Assembly (NCBI GenBank): GCA_947496355.1
Contig: CANMCO010000015.1
Location: 35,438 to 99,437, forward strand
Direction of reading: 5' to 3'
Origin: an uncultured Aquimarina sp.
GTDB lineage: Bacteria; Bacteroidota; Bacteroidia; Flavobacteriales; Flavobacteriaceae
Length of the DNA: 64,000 nucleotides
Every line of letters begins with the position of its first letter. Positions within the stretch are counted from its first letter, which is position 1. The translations under genes and the position numbers were made by a program. The notes beneath the pieces are model-generated. The model was not told the DNA's origin, did not search any database, and worked only from the letters and a program-made list of their open reading frames with translations. Of this stretch, positions 51,416 to 60,345 are shown piece by piece.

Positions 51416-51867
51416 TACTTTTTGATTTGAGTTGCCATATCAGCGATCATCTGCCATTTATCCTCTTGATTTTTTACCAACAGAATGGTAACCAATTGTC
51501 CACCACCGTTCTCATCCTTAAAATGAGCACGTACCGTAGCCGAGTGTTCTGCTATGTCTATATCCTTAAATTTTACCTCAAGTTTATTACCGCCTATTAC
51601 TTTTTTGGTAATAAGTGCGATGTATCCTGCTGCCGGGATTATGGATGTTTTATTTGGAGTTGGGTACCTGTTAGCAATAACCCTAAAATCTTCGTGAAAG
51701 AGATCGTCATAGGCAGCTACATTTCTTTCTTCTCCCGCTTTCGCGAAAGCGATCACTACATCTTTAATTTCTTTTTCCATAGCAGGGTTTTTTATTGTGT
51801 TTTGTGATTTACAACTCATTGCGCTCAGGCATAGAATAATTATGAGCATTGACGTGTTTTTTTTCAT
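51415..51867 (-). CDS. SnoaL/NTF2-like lipoprotein
   Basis: ORF 150 aa; lipobox AMSC; EERNVAAYDDLFHEDFRVIANRYP. Confidence 0.75.
   Translation of the reverse strand: MKKNTSMLIIILCLSAMSCKSQNTIKNPAMEKEIKDVVIAFAKAGEERNVAAYDDLFHEDFRVIANRYPTPNKTSIIPAAGYIALITKKVIGGNKLEVKFKDIDIAEHSATVRAHFKDENGGGQLVTILLVKNQEDKWQMIADMATQIKK
51736..51751. repeat. 16-bp perfect palindrome CGCTTTCGCGAAAGCG inside a CDS
   Basis: Read directly; encodes AFAKA in the minus-strand CDS. Confidence 0.85.
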
Positions 51868-51961
51868 CTCAAGATATTTTATATTACAAGCACAAAGCTA
51901 TTTGTTGCTCAGGTGAGAAAGTGTGATTGAAATCACATAATGCTGGAAAGAAGAAAAAAGT

Positions 51962-52555
51962 TTATCCTTTGCCTCGGATTCGGCTCAAGGTTTCCCGTGC
52001 CAGACCAAGATAGGATGCCAAATGTGATAAGGACACCATTTGAAGCAGTTCCGGTCTGTTATTTTCAATGTAGTCGTATTGCTCTTTAGGTGAGAGCGAT
52101 TTGATAACAGAGGTAAGTTTGTGCTGTTCTGTTATAATGTGTTCGAGCATTTTTCTACCAAGACGTTCGTAGGCTGGAGAAACGTCATATAGTTTTAATA
52201 ATTCCTTACGAGGTAGAAAAAAGGTCTTGCAATCTTCTAAGGCCACCAAGTTTTTTCTGGCTACCGTTTGGGTAGTAAGGCTCTCAAGGTCGATAGCAAA
52301 ATTGGTAGAAAGGAAGAAATCAAGATACACTTCCTTGCCATTGGTCAACTCAAAAAGCCCGACGACACCTTCAATGACAAAGTACAATCCGTTATGGTAG
52401 TTGCCTTCGTGAAGTAGGTGTTCTTTCTTTTTAAACTCTTGAAGTTGTGTTACGGCAAGAAACTGCTCAAATTCTTCGTCGGTCAGCGTATTAAACTGAT
52501 TTAAGGTAGTACGAAGAATTTGATTTTCGTTGTTCAAACTAAAACATTTTTGCAC
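51962..52555 (-). CDS. Crp/Fnr family transcriptional regulator
   Basis: ORF 197 aa; cyclic-nucleotide-binding-like domain and HTH (SHLASYLGLARETLSRIRGK). Confidence 0.92.
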   Translation of the reverse strand: MQKCFSLNNENQILRTTLNQFNTLTDEEFEQFLAVTQLQEFKKKEHLLHEGNYHNGLYFVIEGVVGLFELTNGKEVYLDFFLSTNFAIDLESLTTQTVARKNLVALEDCKTFFLPRKELLKLYDVSPAYERLGRKMLEHIITEQHKLTSVIKSLSPKEQYDYIENNRPELLQMVSLSHLASYLGLARETLSRIRGKG

Positions 52556-52672
52556 AAAAGTAGTTTTTTGAACCCGGATAAAGCGTGATTGAAATCACAT
52601 TAAATCTACCGTTCACTTAAATATCGATTGCACTTCATGATAAACCCGCTCAAAATTAGCCTCTAAATCAGC

Positions 52673-52960
52673 CTAAGAAAATGGTTTTGATGCCTTCGGT
52701 AACTCTCTTTGAATATTAGCTAATTTGAACTGAACTTTCTTATCCTTTCCATCAGCATAGGTTACAGATTCACCTTGCTTCAACCTGAAAAATACGTCTG
52801 CCCGAATCTTTGGAATTTCCTTTTCGCCTGTGGTAATCCGTGTATCAAAATCGAGGTTATGCCCACGGCTTATACTTTTGGTTGGATCCTTGATGATTTC
52901 AAAAAAGTGTGCGTAGAGTGTGCGTTTTTGATAAAATCGCCGAGATATTAGTCGATTCAA
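52673..52960 (-). pseudogene. fragment of an unidentified protein with an in-frame stop
   Basis: ORF 95 aa; reading through the TAG gives ADLEANFERVYHEVQSIFK*. Confidence 0.4.
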
Positions 52961-53052
52961 AAATGAAAATTAGTTCCGAATCCTGCCATAAATCATAAAA
53001 TGAAATTGGATACAAAAAAAGGGACAAGCCTTTCGGAAGTCCCTAATTATGG

Positions 53053-53126
53053 TGATCGCGACAGGATTCGAACCTGTGACCGTCTGCTTAGAAGGCAGAT
53101 GCTCTATCCAGCTGAGCTACGCGACC
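53053..53126 (-). tRNA. tRNA-Arg (anticodon TCT)
   Basis: Cloverleaf read on minus strand: GGTCGCGTAGCTCAGCTGGATAGAGCATCTGCCTTCTAAGCAGACGGTCACAGGTTCGAATCCTGTCGCGATCA, followed by CCA. Confidence 0.96.
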
Positions 53127-53145
53127 AGTAATTAATGTTTCATTG

Positions 53146-53173
53146 TCGGGGTGGCAGGATTCGAACCTGCTAC
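53146..53173 (-). repeat. 3'-end tRNA fragment (T-arm + acceptor), putative att site
   Basis: Minus strand GTAGCAGGTTCGAATCCTGCCACCCCGA: T-stem GCAGG/CCTGC with TTCGAAT loop, no D-arm or anticodon arm upstream. Confidence 0.75.
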
Positions 53174-53361
53174 TTTTCCCATATATTTATACGTTTATTT
53201 GACGTTTTCAGCGCAACAAATATACAACACATCGGGATTTCTGCAAGTATATCAAGGGATTTTTTTTATCTATTTTTTATGACACTTTTGAAACTTTTTG
53301 CTGACTACTACTGACTACTTTTCAAATATCTGAAAATGTGCTTGTTATGATCAATTATTGA

Positions 53362-54096
53362 CTACTTAGGCATTGGAAACCTAGTTGTTAGCGCATTTTC
53401 GAATTCCCAAATCTCAAATACATTTTCTAATGAGATATCATAATCTGGATATGCGTAATTATCCATTGAGACTCTTATGAGCTTATTCTCCTCGTCAAAC
53501 GCTGTTATTCTTCTAACAATGATCTTATGTTTTAGAACTATAATGTATATCCTATTAATATTAAAGTGATTTAGCTTTCTTTTTCTTACTCCAAACACCC
53601 AATCTCCATGGAAAAAATTGGGTTCCATATCATCACCATTAATTTGAAAACCTCTAATACTTCTAAAATCCCTATCTCTATTAGCAAAAGTCATAAAAGA
53701 TAACTTTTCTATATATTCATCTTTTTCGTGATGATACGTATAATCTTTAGCATTCTCATTACTTACCATAGCAACTTGCATGTTGTTTTCTATATCGACA
53801 TAGAATGCCATCTCCATAGAGCCTGAAGTTTCGGGTTGATAGTATGCTCCACCATTATCACTATGTCTTTTCCATAGATCATCATTAAAAACTAAACTTG
53901 AATTGATATCATATATGTTAAAAAATTTATAGACAACCTCCAGAGGTAAGTTTCGTTTGTCATTTTTAACCTTATCCAAGGATTGTGGTGAATAGTCTAA
54001 ACTACGAGCCATGGCACTCATAGATTTTACCTTTTCTTCTTTAATAATCAAGTCCATGATTTTTAATATTCTTTGTGTTACTACGTGTTGTGCCAT
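53362..54096 (-). CDS. LexA/S24-like phage-type repressor (HTH + S24 fold)
   Basis: ORF 244 aa; HTH N-terminus (MARSLDYSPQSLDKVKND), FQINGDDMEPNFFHGDWVFGV...IIVRRI. Confidence 0.85.
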   Translation of the reverse strand: MAQHVVTQRILKIMDLIIKEEKVKSMSAMARSLDYSPQSLDKVKNDKRNLPLEVVYKFFNIYDINSSLVFNDDLWKRHSDNGGAYYQPETSGSMEMAFYVDIENNMQVAMVSNENAKDYTYHHEKDEYIEKLSFMTFANRDRDFRSIRGFQINGDDMEPNFFHGDWVFGVRKRKLNHFNINRIYIIVLKHKIIVRRITAFDEENKLIRVSMDNYAYPDYDISLENVFEIWEFENALTTRFPMPK

Positions 54097-54429
54097 ATCA
54101 AAATTTGTAAAAGTTTGTAAAAAAAATGTAAGCCTATTTGAATATTATGTCGATATAATTATATTTATCATCAAAATTATGTCGTCAAAATACTTGTAAA
54201 ATGATTTTTATTGTAAAAATATGTCGTTTTAGTTGGTTTTTGCATCATTTTTTACATACATGATACAATTATACAAAATTTTACTAAAACTTACTATAAA
54301 ATAACTACAAAATGTATATAAAATAACTAAAGTATTACCAAAACTTTCCATAAAACAAACCCTTGTCTAACTAAATAAAAACCATTAAAAATCTGTAAAT
54401 CAATATTTTAATTTAAAAAAGTAATAATT

Positions 54430-54750
54430 ATGTCAGTAGAAATGAATACAAACAAGAGAAAGTATAATATTTTAAAGTTTTTAAAGAAACTTCCATACGA
54501 TGAGTATGCAATTGCAAAAAGAAAACTACCTGTTGCCTGTAAGGTTAGTAAACGAACTTTTGAACGGTGGTTATATGTAACCAAAGAAGAACGTTTAGAA
54601 ATATCCGCAGATAAACTTGCGGTAATAGCACGTTTCTTTGATTGTAGTATTGAAGAATTATTAAACAATAGAATTCCAAAACACAATACCCATACTTTAA
54701 AACGATTACACAATCGGGAATTGATTAAATCTTTAAACCTTACCCAATGA
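54430..54750 (+). CDS. small HTH DNA-binding protein
   Basis: ORF 106 aa divergent from repressor; KLPVACKVSKRTFERWLYVTKEERLEISADKLAVIARFFDCSIEELL. Confidence 0.65.
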   Translation: MSVEMNTNKRKYNILKFLKKLPYDEYAIAKRKLPVACKVSKRTFERWLYVTKEERLEISADKLAVIARFFDCSIEELLNNRIPKHNTHTLKRLHNRELIKSLNLTQ

Positions 54751-54980
54751 CAAGAAAAAAGTTCATCAAAAAAGCGAATCAGAGTTATAAGGCAGTTTCC
54801 AAAACAGATTTTCATCTGGCCTATGGGTGTTCACCATATACCTTTAGACAATGGATAAAGGGGATTGGGGAGTTATTAGGAACATATAGGGGAGGATTAT
54901 ATACCCCGCGACAAGTGGCATTAATTGTAGAACACCTGGGGAAGCCTCCACAGATAGAATATATTATCTATGAGCGATGA
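54747..54980 (+). CDS. small hypothetical protein of phage/satellite remnant
   Basis: ORF 77 aa overlapping upstream stop by ATGA. Confidence 0.55.
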   Translation: MTRKKFIKKANQSYKAVSKTDFHLAYGCSPYTFRQWIKGIGELLGTYRGGLYTPRQVALIVEHLGKPPQIEYIIYER

Positions 54981-55389
54981 TTTTAAAAAAGTAACCGAAG
55001 CTTTTGAGCGGGCAGTCATTTCACTTCGAAAGGATGTAGAATATTTAGCAAATCAGTCTAATGTTAGTGACAAGTTTATAGGTCGTAAAAATAAGATTCT
55101 ATTTCATCTTATCAATTATCAAAAATATATCGAAAACTACATTGACGAATTACATAAAGAAAACAAACACTTGAAAACACATATTACTAGCTTAAAAGCG
55201 ATATGTGTCATTCATGGGATTGATGATTATCCCATGTATTTACTTCGAGGGAAAACACTTTTACTTATGATAGCTAATGAGTTGCAAGAAGAGGAGAAGT
55301 TTCGGTTACCATGTATGATGAAACAGAAATTGAAAGAACTTCCTCTACAAGAAAAGAAACCGATCGGGTCAAAACCCACAACCTCTTAA
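54970..55389 (+). CDS. hypothetical protein of phage/satellite remnant
   Basis: ORF 139 aa overlapping upstream gene. Confidence 0.5.
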   Translation: MSDDFKKVTEAFERAVISLRKDVEYLANQSNVSDKFIGRKNKILFHLINYQKYIENYIDELHKENKHLKTHITSLKAICVIHGIDDYPMYLLRGKTLLLMIANELQEEEKFRLPCMMKQKLKELPLQEKKPIGSKPTTS

Positions 55390-55498
55390 TGATATTACCC
55401 AACTCAAAGATTATTTAAATCTACATTACAAAATACGACACAATAGGCTTACGTATAATATTGAGATCAGATCCTTCGAAGAAAATACCTTTCGGGTT

Positions 55499-55867
55499 AT
55501 GGATGATTTTATCTTTAATGATATGTACTTGGACCTACGCGAGAAAGGATACAATTATAGTGCTGCAATGCTAGAACGATTATTAAAATCAAGCTATGCG
55601 GTTGCCTATAACCCAGTAAGAGACTATTTTGAAGGATTGCCTGCATACGATGGTAAGGATTATATCAAAGAGCCGGCAGATACTGTCGAAATAGAAGATC
55701 TGAGTGCTGATGGGATTCATCTCAAAGATCTTTGGGTTCCCTACCTTAAAAAATGGTTAGTAGCTAGTGTTGCAACGGTATTAGGTAGAGGAAACAATCA
55801 TACCTGTTTAATTTTGGTAGGAGCTCAGGGAAAAGGAAAAACTACCTGGTTTAATATTTTAACATAG
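55499..55867 (+). pseudogene. truncated VirE/VapE-like P-loop protein
   Basis: ORF 122 aa; NPVRDYFEGLPAYDG...LILVGAQGKGKTTWFNIL; ends immediately after Walker A. Confidence 0.75.
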
Positions 55868-56176
55868 AAACTCACGTTAAATACGTTAATGCTGTATTAG
55901 CACTTAAGTCCAAGTTAGTAATATCATTATTAAAACACTCCAATCTGGTTAATGATACAAAATCCTGAATCCCGGTAAGGTCTGAAATCTCATTGAAGGC
56001 GACCCATAATTCTGTTACCGTTGCGATATTGGCTGTAGGCACTTGTCCATCATTTGCGATGTCGTCATATGCGGCTAAAGCGGCTTCAAAATTTGCATCT
56101 GGAATTGCCGTGTATTGGGCATAGGATGAAAACTAAATACTAATAAAAAAACGAAGTAGAATAATCTTATTTTCAA
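55866..56176 (-). pseudogene. N-terminal remnant of a secreted leucine-rich-repeat protein, frameshifted
   Basis: Minus strand: (M)KIRLFYFVFLLVFSF then, in another frame, SYAQYTAIPDANFEAALAAYDDIANDGQVPTANIATVTELWVAFNEISDLTGIQDFVSLTRLECFNNDITNLDLSANTALTYLT*. Confidence 0.75.
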
Positions 56177-56185
56177 TATTTTAGG

Positions 56186-56365
56186 GGTTTATTAGGTATA
56201 GAGCATAATAATACTACAAATATTCGGCTTTAAGATAGTTCTATATCTGATTTTAAGATAGTTTTAAGGAGTCATTTTAATAATGATGATAGATACCTCT
56301 TGACATGGAAAATAGCTTCAAAAACATTTTGATACACCTTCGTGCCTCACGCACTCGATGTGACG
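56186..56365 (-). repeat. duplicated leader/promoter region, copy A
   Basis: Closely similar to 59618-59779 (GGTTTATTAGGTATAGAGCA.AATRATRCTACAAATAT..GGCTTTAAGATAGTT...). Confidence 0.8.
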
Positions 56366-56371
56366 TAATGT

Positions 56372-59300
56372 TTATTCAATCACCATTTTTTTGGTATCAA
56401 AGTTTTGGCTACCGACATACAGGGTATAAAAGTAGGTTCCATTTGCCAGACCACTACTATTAATATTGATTTCTCCATCTCCACTTTCTTTTAATGAAGT
56501 AGTAGATACAACCTGACCTAATATATTACTAAATACAATCGATGCATTCGTAATTCCTGCAGGCAAATAATACTTGATGGATGACGTCCCATTAAACGGA
56601 TTAGGAATGTTTTGATATAAAATTGGAAATTCACCTTTATTGATCTGCCCCACAGCATCATTCTCTAGGGCTTCGATGCGAGTTATTAAATTATCGATCT
56701 GCGTTTGTTGGGTTTCGATAAGTGTTTGTTGCGTGAGGTTTTCATCTTGAAGCGGTGCTAGAATTTCGGATAAATCTACCGATACAGAGTTTCCATTTTC
56801 GATAGCAATAGTCAACAAATTATTATCCAATGTGGCCGATGTAAGATTTTGACTATCCGTATTGGTGAATGCAGAAAGATTTACCGTATTACCTCCACTA
56901 ATACTTAAACTTCCGTTATTAAAAGTTAAGGTTTGTGCATCGGTATTATCTAAATAACTTGATAAATCAACTGTGGTAGCATCGTTAGACAAACTTAAAG
57001 TATTGTCAGATAGGTCCAAATCCTGATTATCGGTGTTATCCAAATAACCCGATAAATCTACCGTCGTTCCATCATTGGTTAAGCTCAACGTATTTCCTGA
57101 TAAATCCAAATCTTGTGCATCAGTATTGTCCAAAAATGCTGATAGATCAATAGTATCTGTTCCTCCAGAAATGCTTAATGTATTGGTAGCAAGTGACAAC
57201 TCCTGATTATCGGTGTTATCCAAATAACCTGATAAATCTACTGTAGTACCATCATTGGTTAAGCTTAATGTATTCCCCGTCAAATCCAAATCTTGTGCAT
57301 CAGTATTGTCCAAAAATGCTGATAGATCAATAGTATCTGTTCCTCCTGAAATGCTTAATGTATTGGTAGCAAGTGACAACTCCTGATTATCGGTGTTATC
57401 CAGATATCCCGATAAATCTACTGTAGTACCATCATTGGTTAAGCTCAACGTATTTCCTGACAAATCCAAATCTTGTGCATCAGTATTGTCCAAATATGCT
57501 GATAGATCAATAGTAGCTGTTCCGCCTGAAATGCTTAATGTATTTGTTGCCAATGACAGTTCTTGATTATCGGTTTGTGCTGTCCAGTTTAAAGCTCCAG
57601 AACCGTCTGTGGTTAACACTTGCGCCGAAGCACCATCTACAATTGGAAATTCGTATGCCCCCGCAATATTCAAGCTGTTAGCAATTTGCATTTTTCCCTC
57701 TGTACTAATTGCGGCCACTGGAGCTGCGTTATAAGGCCCCCATGTCCAACCATTATTAGCAGATGCACTCATAGAAGTTTTAATACTTACTCCTGTAACA
57801 GGCCCGTAACCATAGTTTGCACTTTCTCCATACGAAATTTTATATTGATCACCACCATTAAACTCTATTCCATTGGTTTCTCTATTATCAAAACGGATCA
57901 CATTGTCTGCCATGTTAAGCATGGTGGTCGCAGTATGATTCCCCAGATTATCTGCCACTGTGCTATTCCATTGGGTTCCATCCCAGGTTTGTAATGTTTT
58001 GAGCTCATTATCATACACCATTATTCCTTCATCAGAAGCAGCTAAACTGCTCCCAAGTGAAGTTCGCTGCGCCGTGGTCATACGGTTGATCAATAGTCCT
58101 TTATTGGTTCCGGTAAGATCCAGGGATGCATTAGCACTAGGTGCATCGGTGCCAATACCCACACTCACTGGATTAGTAGCTCCTCCCAATACCATAGTAT
58201 TAGCAGTAGCTGCAGTTGCTCCATTTCCTATCACAATGGCGTTATTACCACTTACAATAGCATTATATCCTATGGCAATATTATTGGTCGCTTCTGTAGC
58301 CCCAGGTGTAGGACCACCTGGAGAACTATCTACCAGGTCGTTGGACGCTGCCCCGGTTCCTATAACGATAGCACCATCGTTTTGAGCTACCGAATTGGCT
58401 CCTATGGCGATAGCTTCGGTATTATCGATATCTACTGCATTCCCGATACCAATGGCAAATGATTGACTGATATTGGTTTCATTACCCAAACCAATAGCAT
58501 TATCTGCATTGGCATCCATATTAATTAAATGGCCTACGCCAACAGAGCTGGTTCCTCTCATATCATGATTTTGACCAATAGAAATAGAATATTGTCCTTC
58601 ATTACGTCCATTGTAACCCATCATAATTACATCATTTTGCCCTACATATGAGTTAGCCCCAATAAATGTAGTTCTATATCTTTGTGTGACATTAGGATCA
58701 TTTCCTTTATAATCTGCAAAGGCGCCCATACCCACATTATCTTCGCCCTCTCTGTTTGTAAAACCAGTCCGAAAACCTACATAGGTGTTTCTATTTGCAT
58801 CGTTTGTATTTTCGGTACGATTATTATCCCAACCTGCTTCGGCTCCTATAAAGGTATTATAATCCCCATATTCTGTAGCCGCTCCTGCAGAGGAGCCAAT
58901 CATCGTATTGTAAATGCCATTGCCTATATCAACTCCCGATGAATCCCCAACTGCAGTGTTATGATGTCCTTCTATGATTTTATGAAGAGATAAATTACCT
59001 ACTCCTGTATTTTTATATCCTCTAGTTTCTGTTCTTCCGGATACACCTCCAGCACCTGATCGATTTCCGATAAAAGTATTTTCAGAACCCGTTGTATTGC
59101 TACCCCCTGCACTTACACCAATAAAGACATTTTTAGTCCCTGTGGTATTGTCATATCCTGATCTTACGCCCATAAAGGTATTCTCAGACCCACTGGTATT
59201 TTCATTTCCGGATTCTGTACCTACAAAGGTATTCCTAAACCCCCTGGTATTGTACTCTCCGGAGAATGTACCTACAAAAGTATTTCTACTGCCGTTATCA

Positions 59301-59611
59301 GTCATAGTTCCTGCAAGAAGCCCAATAAAGGTATTAAAATTTCCAGAAACATTTTCATGACCAGCCGAGTATCCAATAAAAGTATTTCCATCAACTTGAT
59401 TATGTCTTCCTGCACCATAACCGACTAATGTATTAGCGATCTCGGTGCGGAGTGCAGTTCCTGTACTATCACCATACATTGTATTGAACTGTCCTGTTGT
59501 AATGTTGACACCAGATCCAGTACCTGAGGTTTCATTAAAGTTCTGCCCGTGTAAAAAAATGCTACCAAAAAAGAACAAGGTAGCAGTACTCCATAATAAT
59601 TTTGTTTTCAT
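56372..59611 (-). CDS. T9SS-type secreted repeat protein with YadA-head-like motifs
   Basis: ORF 1079 aa; signal peptide; NTFIGxxAG-type repeats; 60-aa tandem repeats; C-terminal SSGLANGTYFYTLYVGSQNFDTKKMVIE sorting tail. Confidence 0.88.
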   Translation of the reverse strand: MKTKLLWSTATLFFFGSIFLHGQNFNETSGTGSGVNITTGQFNTMYGDSTGTALRTEIANTLVGYGAGRHNQVDGNTFIGYSAGHENVSGNFNTFIGLLAGTMTDNGSRNTFVGTFSGEYNTRGFRNTFVGTESGNENTSGSENTFMGVRSGYDNTTGTKNVFIGVSAGGSNTTGSENTFIGNRSGAGGVSGRTETRGYKNTGVGNLSLHKIIEGHHNTAVGDSSGVDIGNGIYNTMIGSSAGAATEYGDYNTFIGAEAGWDNNRTENTNDANRNTYVGFRTGFTNREGEDNVGMGAFADYKGNDPNVTQRYRTTFIGANSYVGQNDVIMMGYNGRNEGQYSISIGQNHDMRGTSSVGVGHLINMDANADNAIGLGNETNISQSFAIGIGNAVDIDNTEAIAIGANSVAQNDGAIVIGTGAASNDLVDSSPGGPTPGATEATNNIAIGYNAIVSGNNAIVIGNGATAATANTMVLGGATNPVSVGIGTDAPSANASLDLTGTNKGLLINRMTTAQRTSLGSSLAASDEGIMVYDNELKTLQTWDGTQWNSTVADNLGNHTATTMLNMADNVIRFDNRETNGIEFNGGDQYKISYGESANYGYGPVTGVSIKTSMSASANNGWTWGPYNAAPVAAISTEGKMQIANSLNIAGAYEFPIVDGASAQVLTTDGSGALNWTAQTDNQELSLATNTLSISGGTATIDLSAYLDNTDAQDLDLSGNTLSLTNDGTTVDLSGYLDNTDNQELSLATNTLSISGGTDTIDLSAFLDNTDAQDLDLTGNTLSLTNDGTTVDLSGYLDNTDNQELSLATNTLSISGGTDTIDLSAFLDNTDAQDLDLSGNTLSLTNDGTTVDLSGYLDNTDNQDLDLSDNTLSLSNDATTVDLSSYLDNTDAQTLTFNNGSLSISGGNTVNLSAFTNTDSQNLTSATLDNNLLTIAIENGNSVSVDLSEILAPLQDENLTQQTLIETQQTQIDNLITRIEALENDAVGQINKGEFPILYQNIPNPFNGTSSIKYYLPAGITNASIVFSNILGQVVSTTSLKESGDGEININSSGLANGTYFYTLYVGSQNFDTKKMVIE
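57030..57570 (-). repeat. tandem repeat, 180-nt period (60 aa), about 3 units
   Basis: TCTTGTGCAT ends at 57120, 57300 and 57480; near-identical intervening sequence. Confidence 0.9.
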
Positions 59612-59617
59612 ATGCTA

Positions 59618-59779
59618 GGGTTTATTAGGTATAGAGCACAATGATGCTACAAATATCTGGCTTTAAGATAGTTTTAAGGTGTCATTTTAAAATGATGAGC
59701 GTGAGATACCTCTTGCCATGGAAAATAGACTTCAAAAACATCTTGATACACGTTTGTGCCTCACGCCCTTGATGTGACG
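59618..59779 (-). repeat. duplicated leader/promoter region, copy B
   Basis: Counterpart of 56186-56365. Confidence 0.8.
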
Positions 59780-59794
59780 AGTACATTTTTTATG

Positions 59795-59998
59795 TCAATT
59801 CCTGAATAAACCTTTCAAGTTCATTTCTGAAGGAACATTCATTTTTTTACGAATGCGATGACGCATTGATTTTACAGAATCTGAAGATACGTTACGAATG
59901 GTCATAATTTCTTTAATTGAAAGATTAAGACGTAAAAGCGCACAAACTTCACGTTCGTCCTTGGTCAACTCGGAATAGGATTGTTGTAAGGTTATCAA
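59795..59998 (-). pseudogene. detached LuxR-type HTH (C-terminal piece of TPR-LuxR regulator)
   Basis: ELTKDEREVCALLRLNLSIKEIMTIRNVSSDSVKSMRHRIRKKMNVP. Confidence 0.75.
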
Positions 59999-60085
59999 AG
60001 TTTTTGTTTAACCGTCCAACTTTTTGGGTTCAGTACATGACAGAGTGGTTTTATGGTTTAACAGTATCATTAGTTTATACAAACA

Positions 60086-60200
60086 TTATTTAATCACCAT
60101 CTTTTTTGATCCAATTTTTCGGCTTCCTACATATAATGTACAGAAATAGGTTCCCATTGCAGTCCATCACTGTTAATGTTCAATTCTCCATTGTATGGGG
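60086..60200 (-). pseudogene. remnant of a T9SS C-terminal sorting tail
   Basis: Minus strand, two frames: NGELNINSDGL / GTYFCTLYVGSRKIGSKKMVIK*, homologous to the end of the 56372-59611 protein. Confidence 0.7.
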
Positions 60201-60345
60201 TTTAATTTTTAATGTACTCAAGGTTATTAGTCATTAGTCAAAAACGAAATTTAAATCTAAAGCATGGTTCTTAGAAATAAATGTGACGAACATGATTAAA
60301 CTAGGGACGAATTGAGGATTAAGGGTGAAAATCTTCAGACAAAAG

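Noticed and set aside
57030-57570. Regular repeats resembling a CRISPR array
   Set aside because: Period is 180 nt, in frame, within a secreted-protein CDS, with no unique spacers and no cas genes; it is a protein-level tandem repeat.
57620-59360. Plus-strand ORFs opposite the T9SS repeat protein
   Set aside because: Antisense to a repetitive CDS; repetitive translation mirrors the repeats rather than a real protein.
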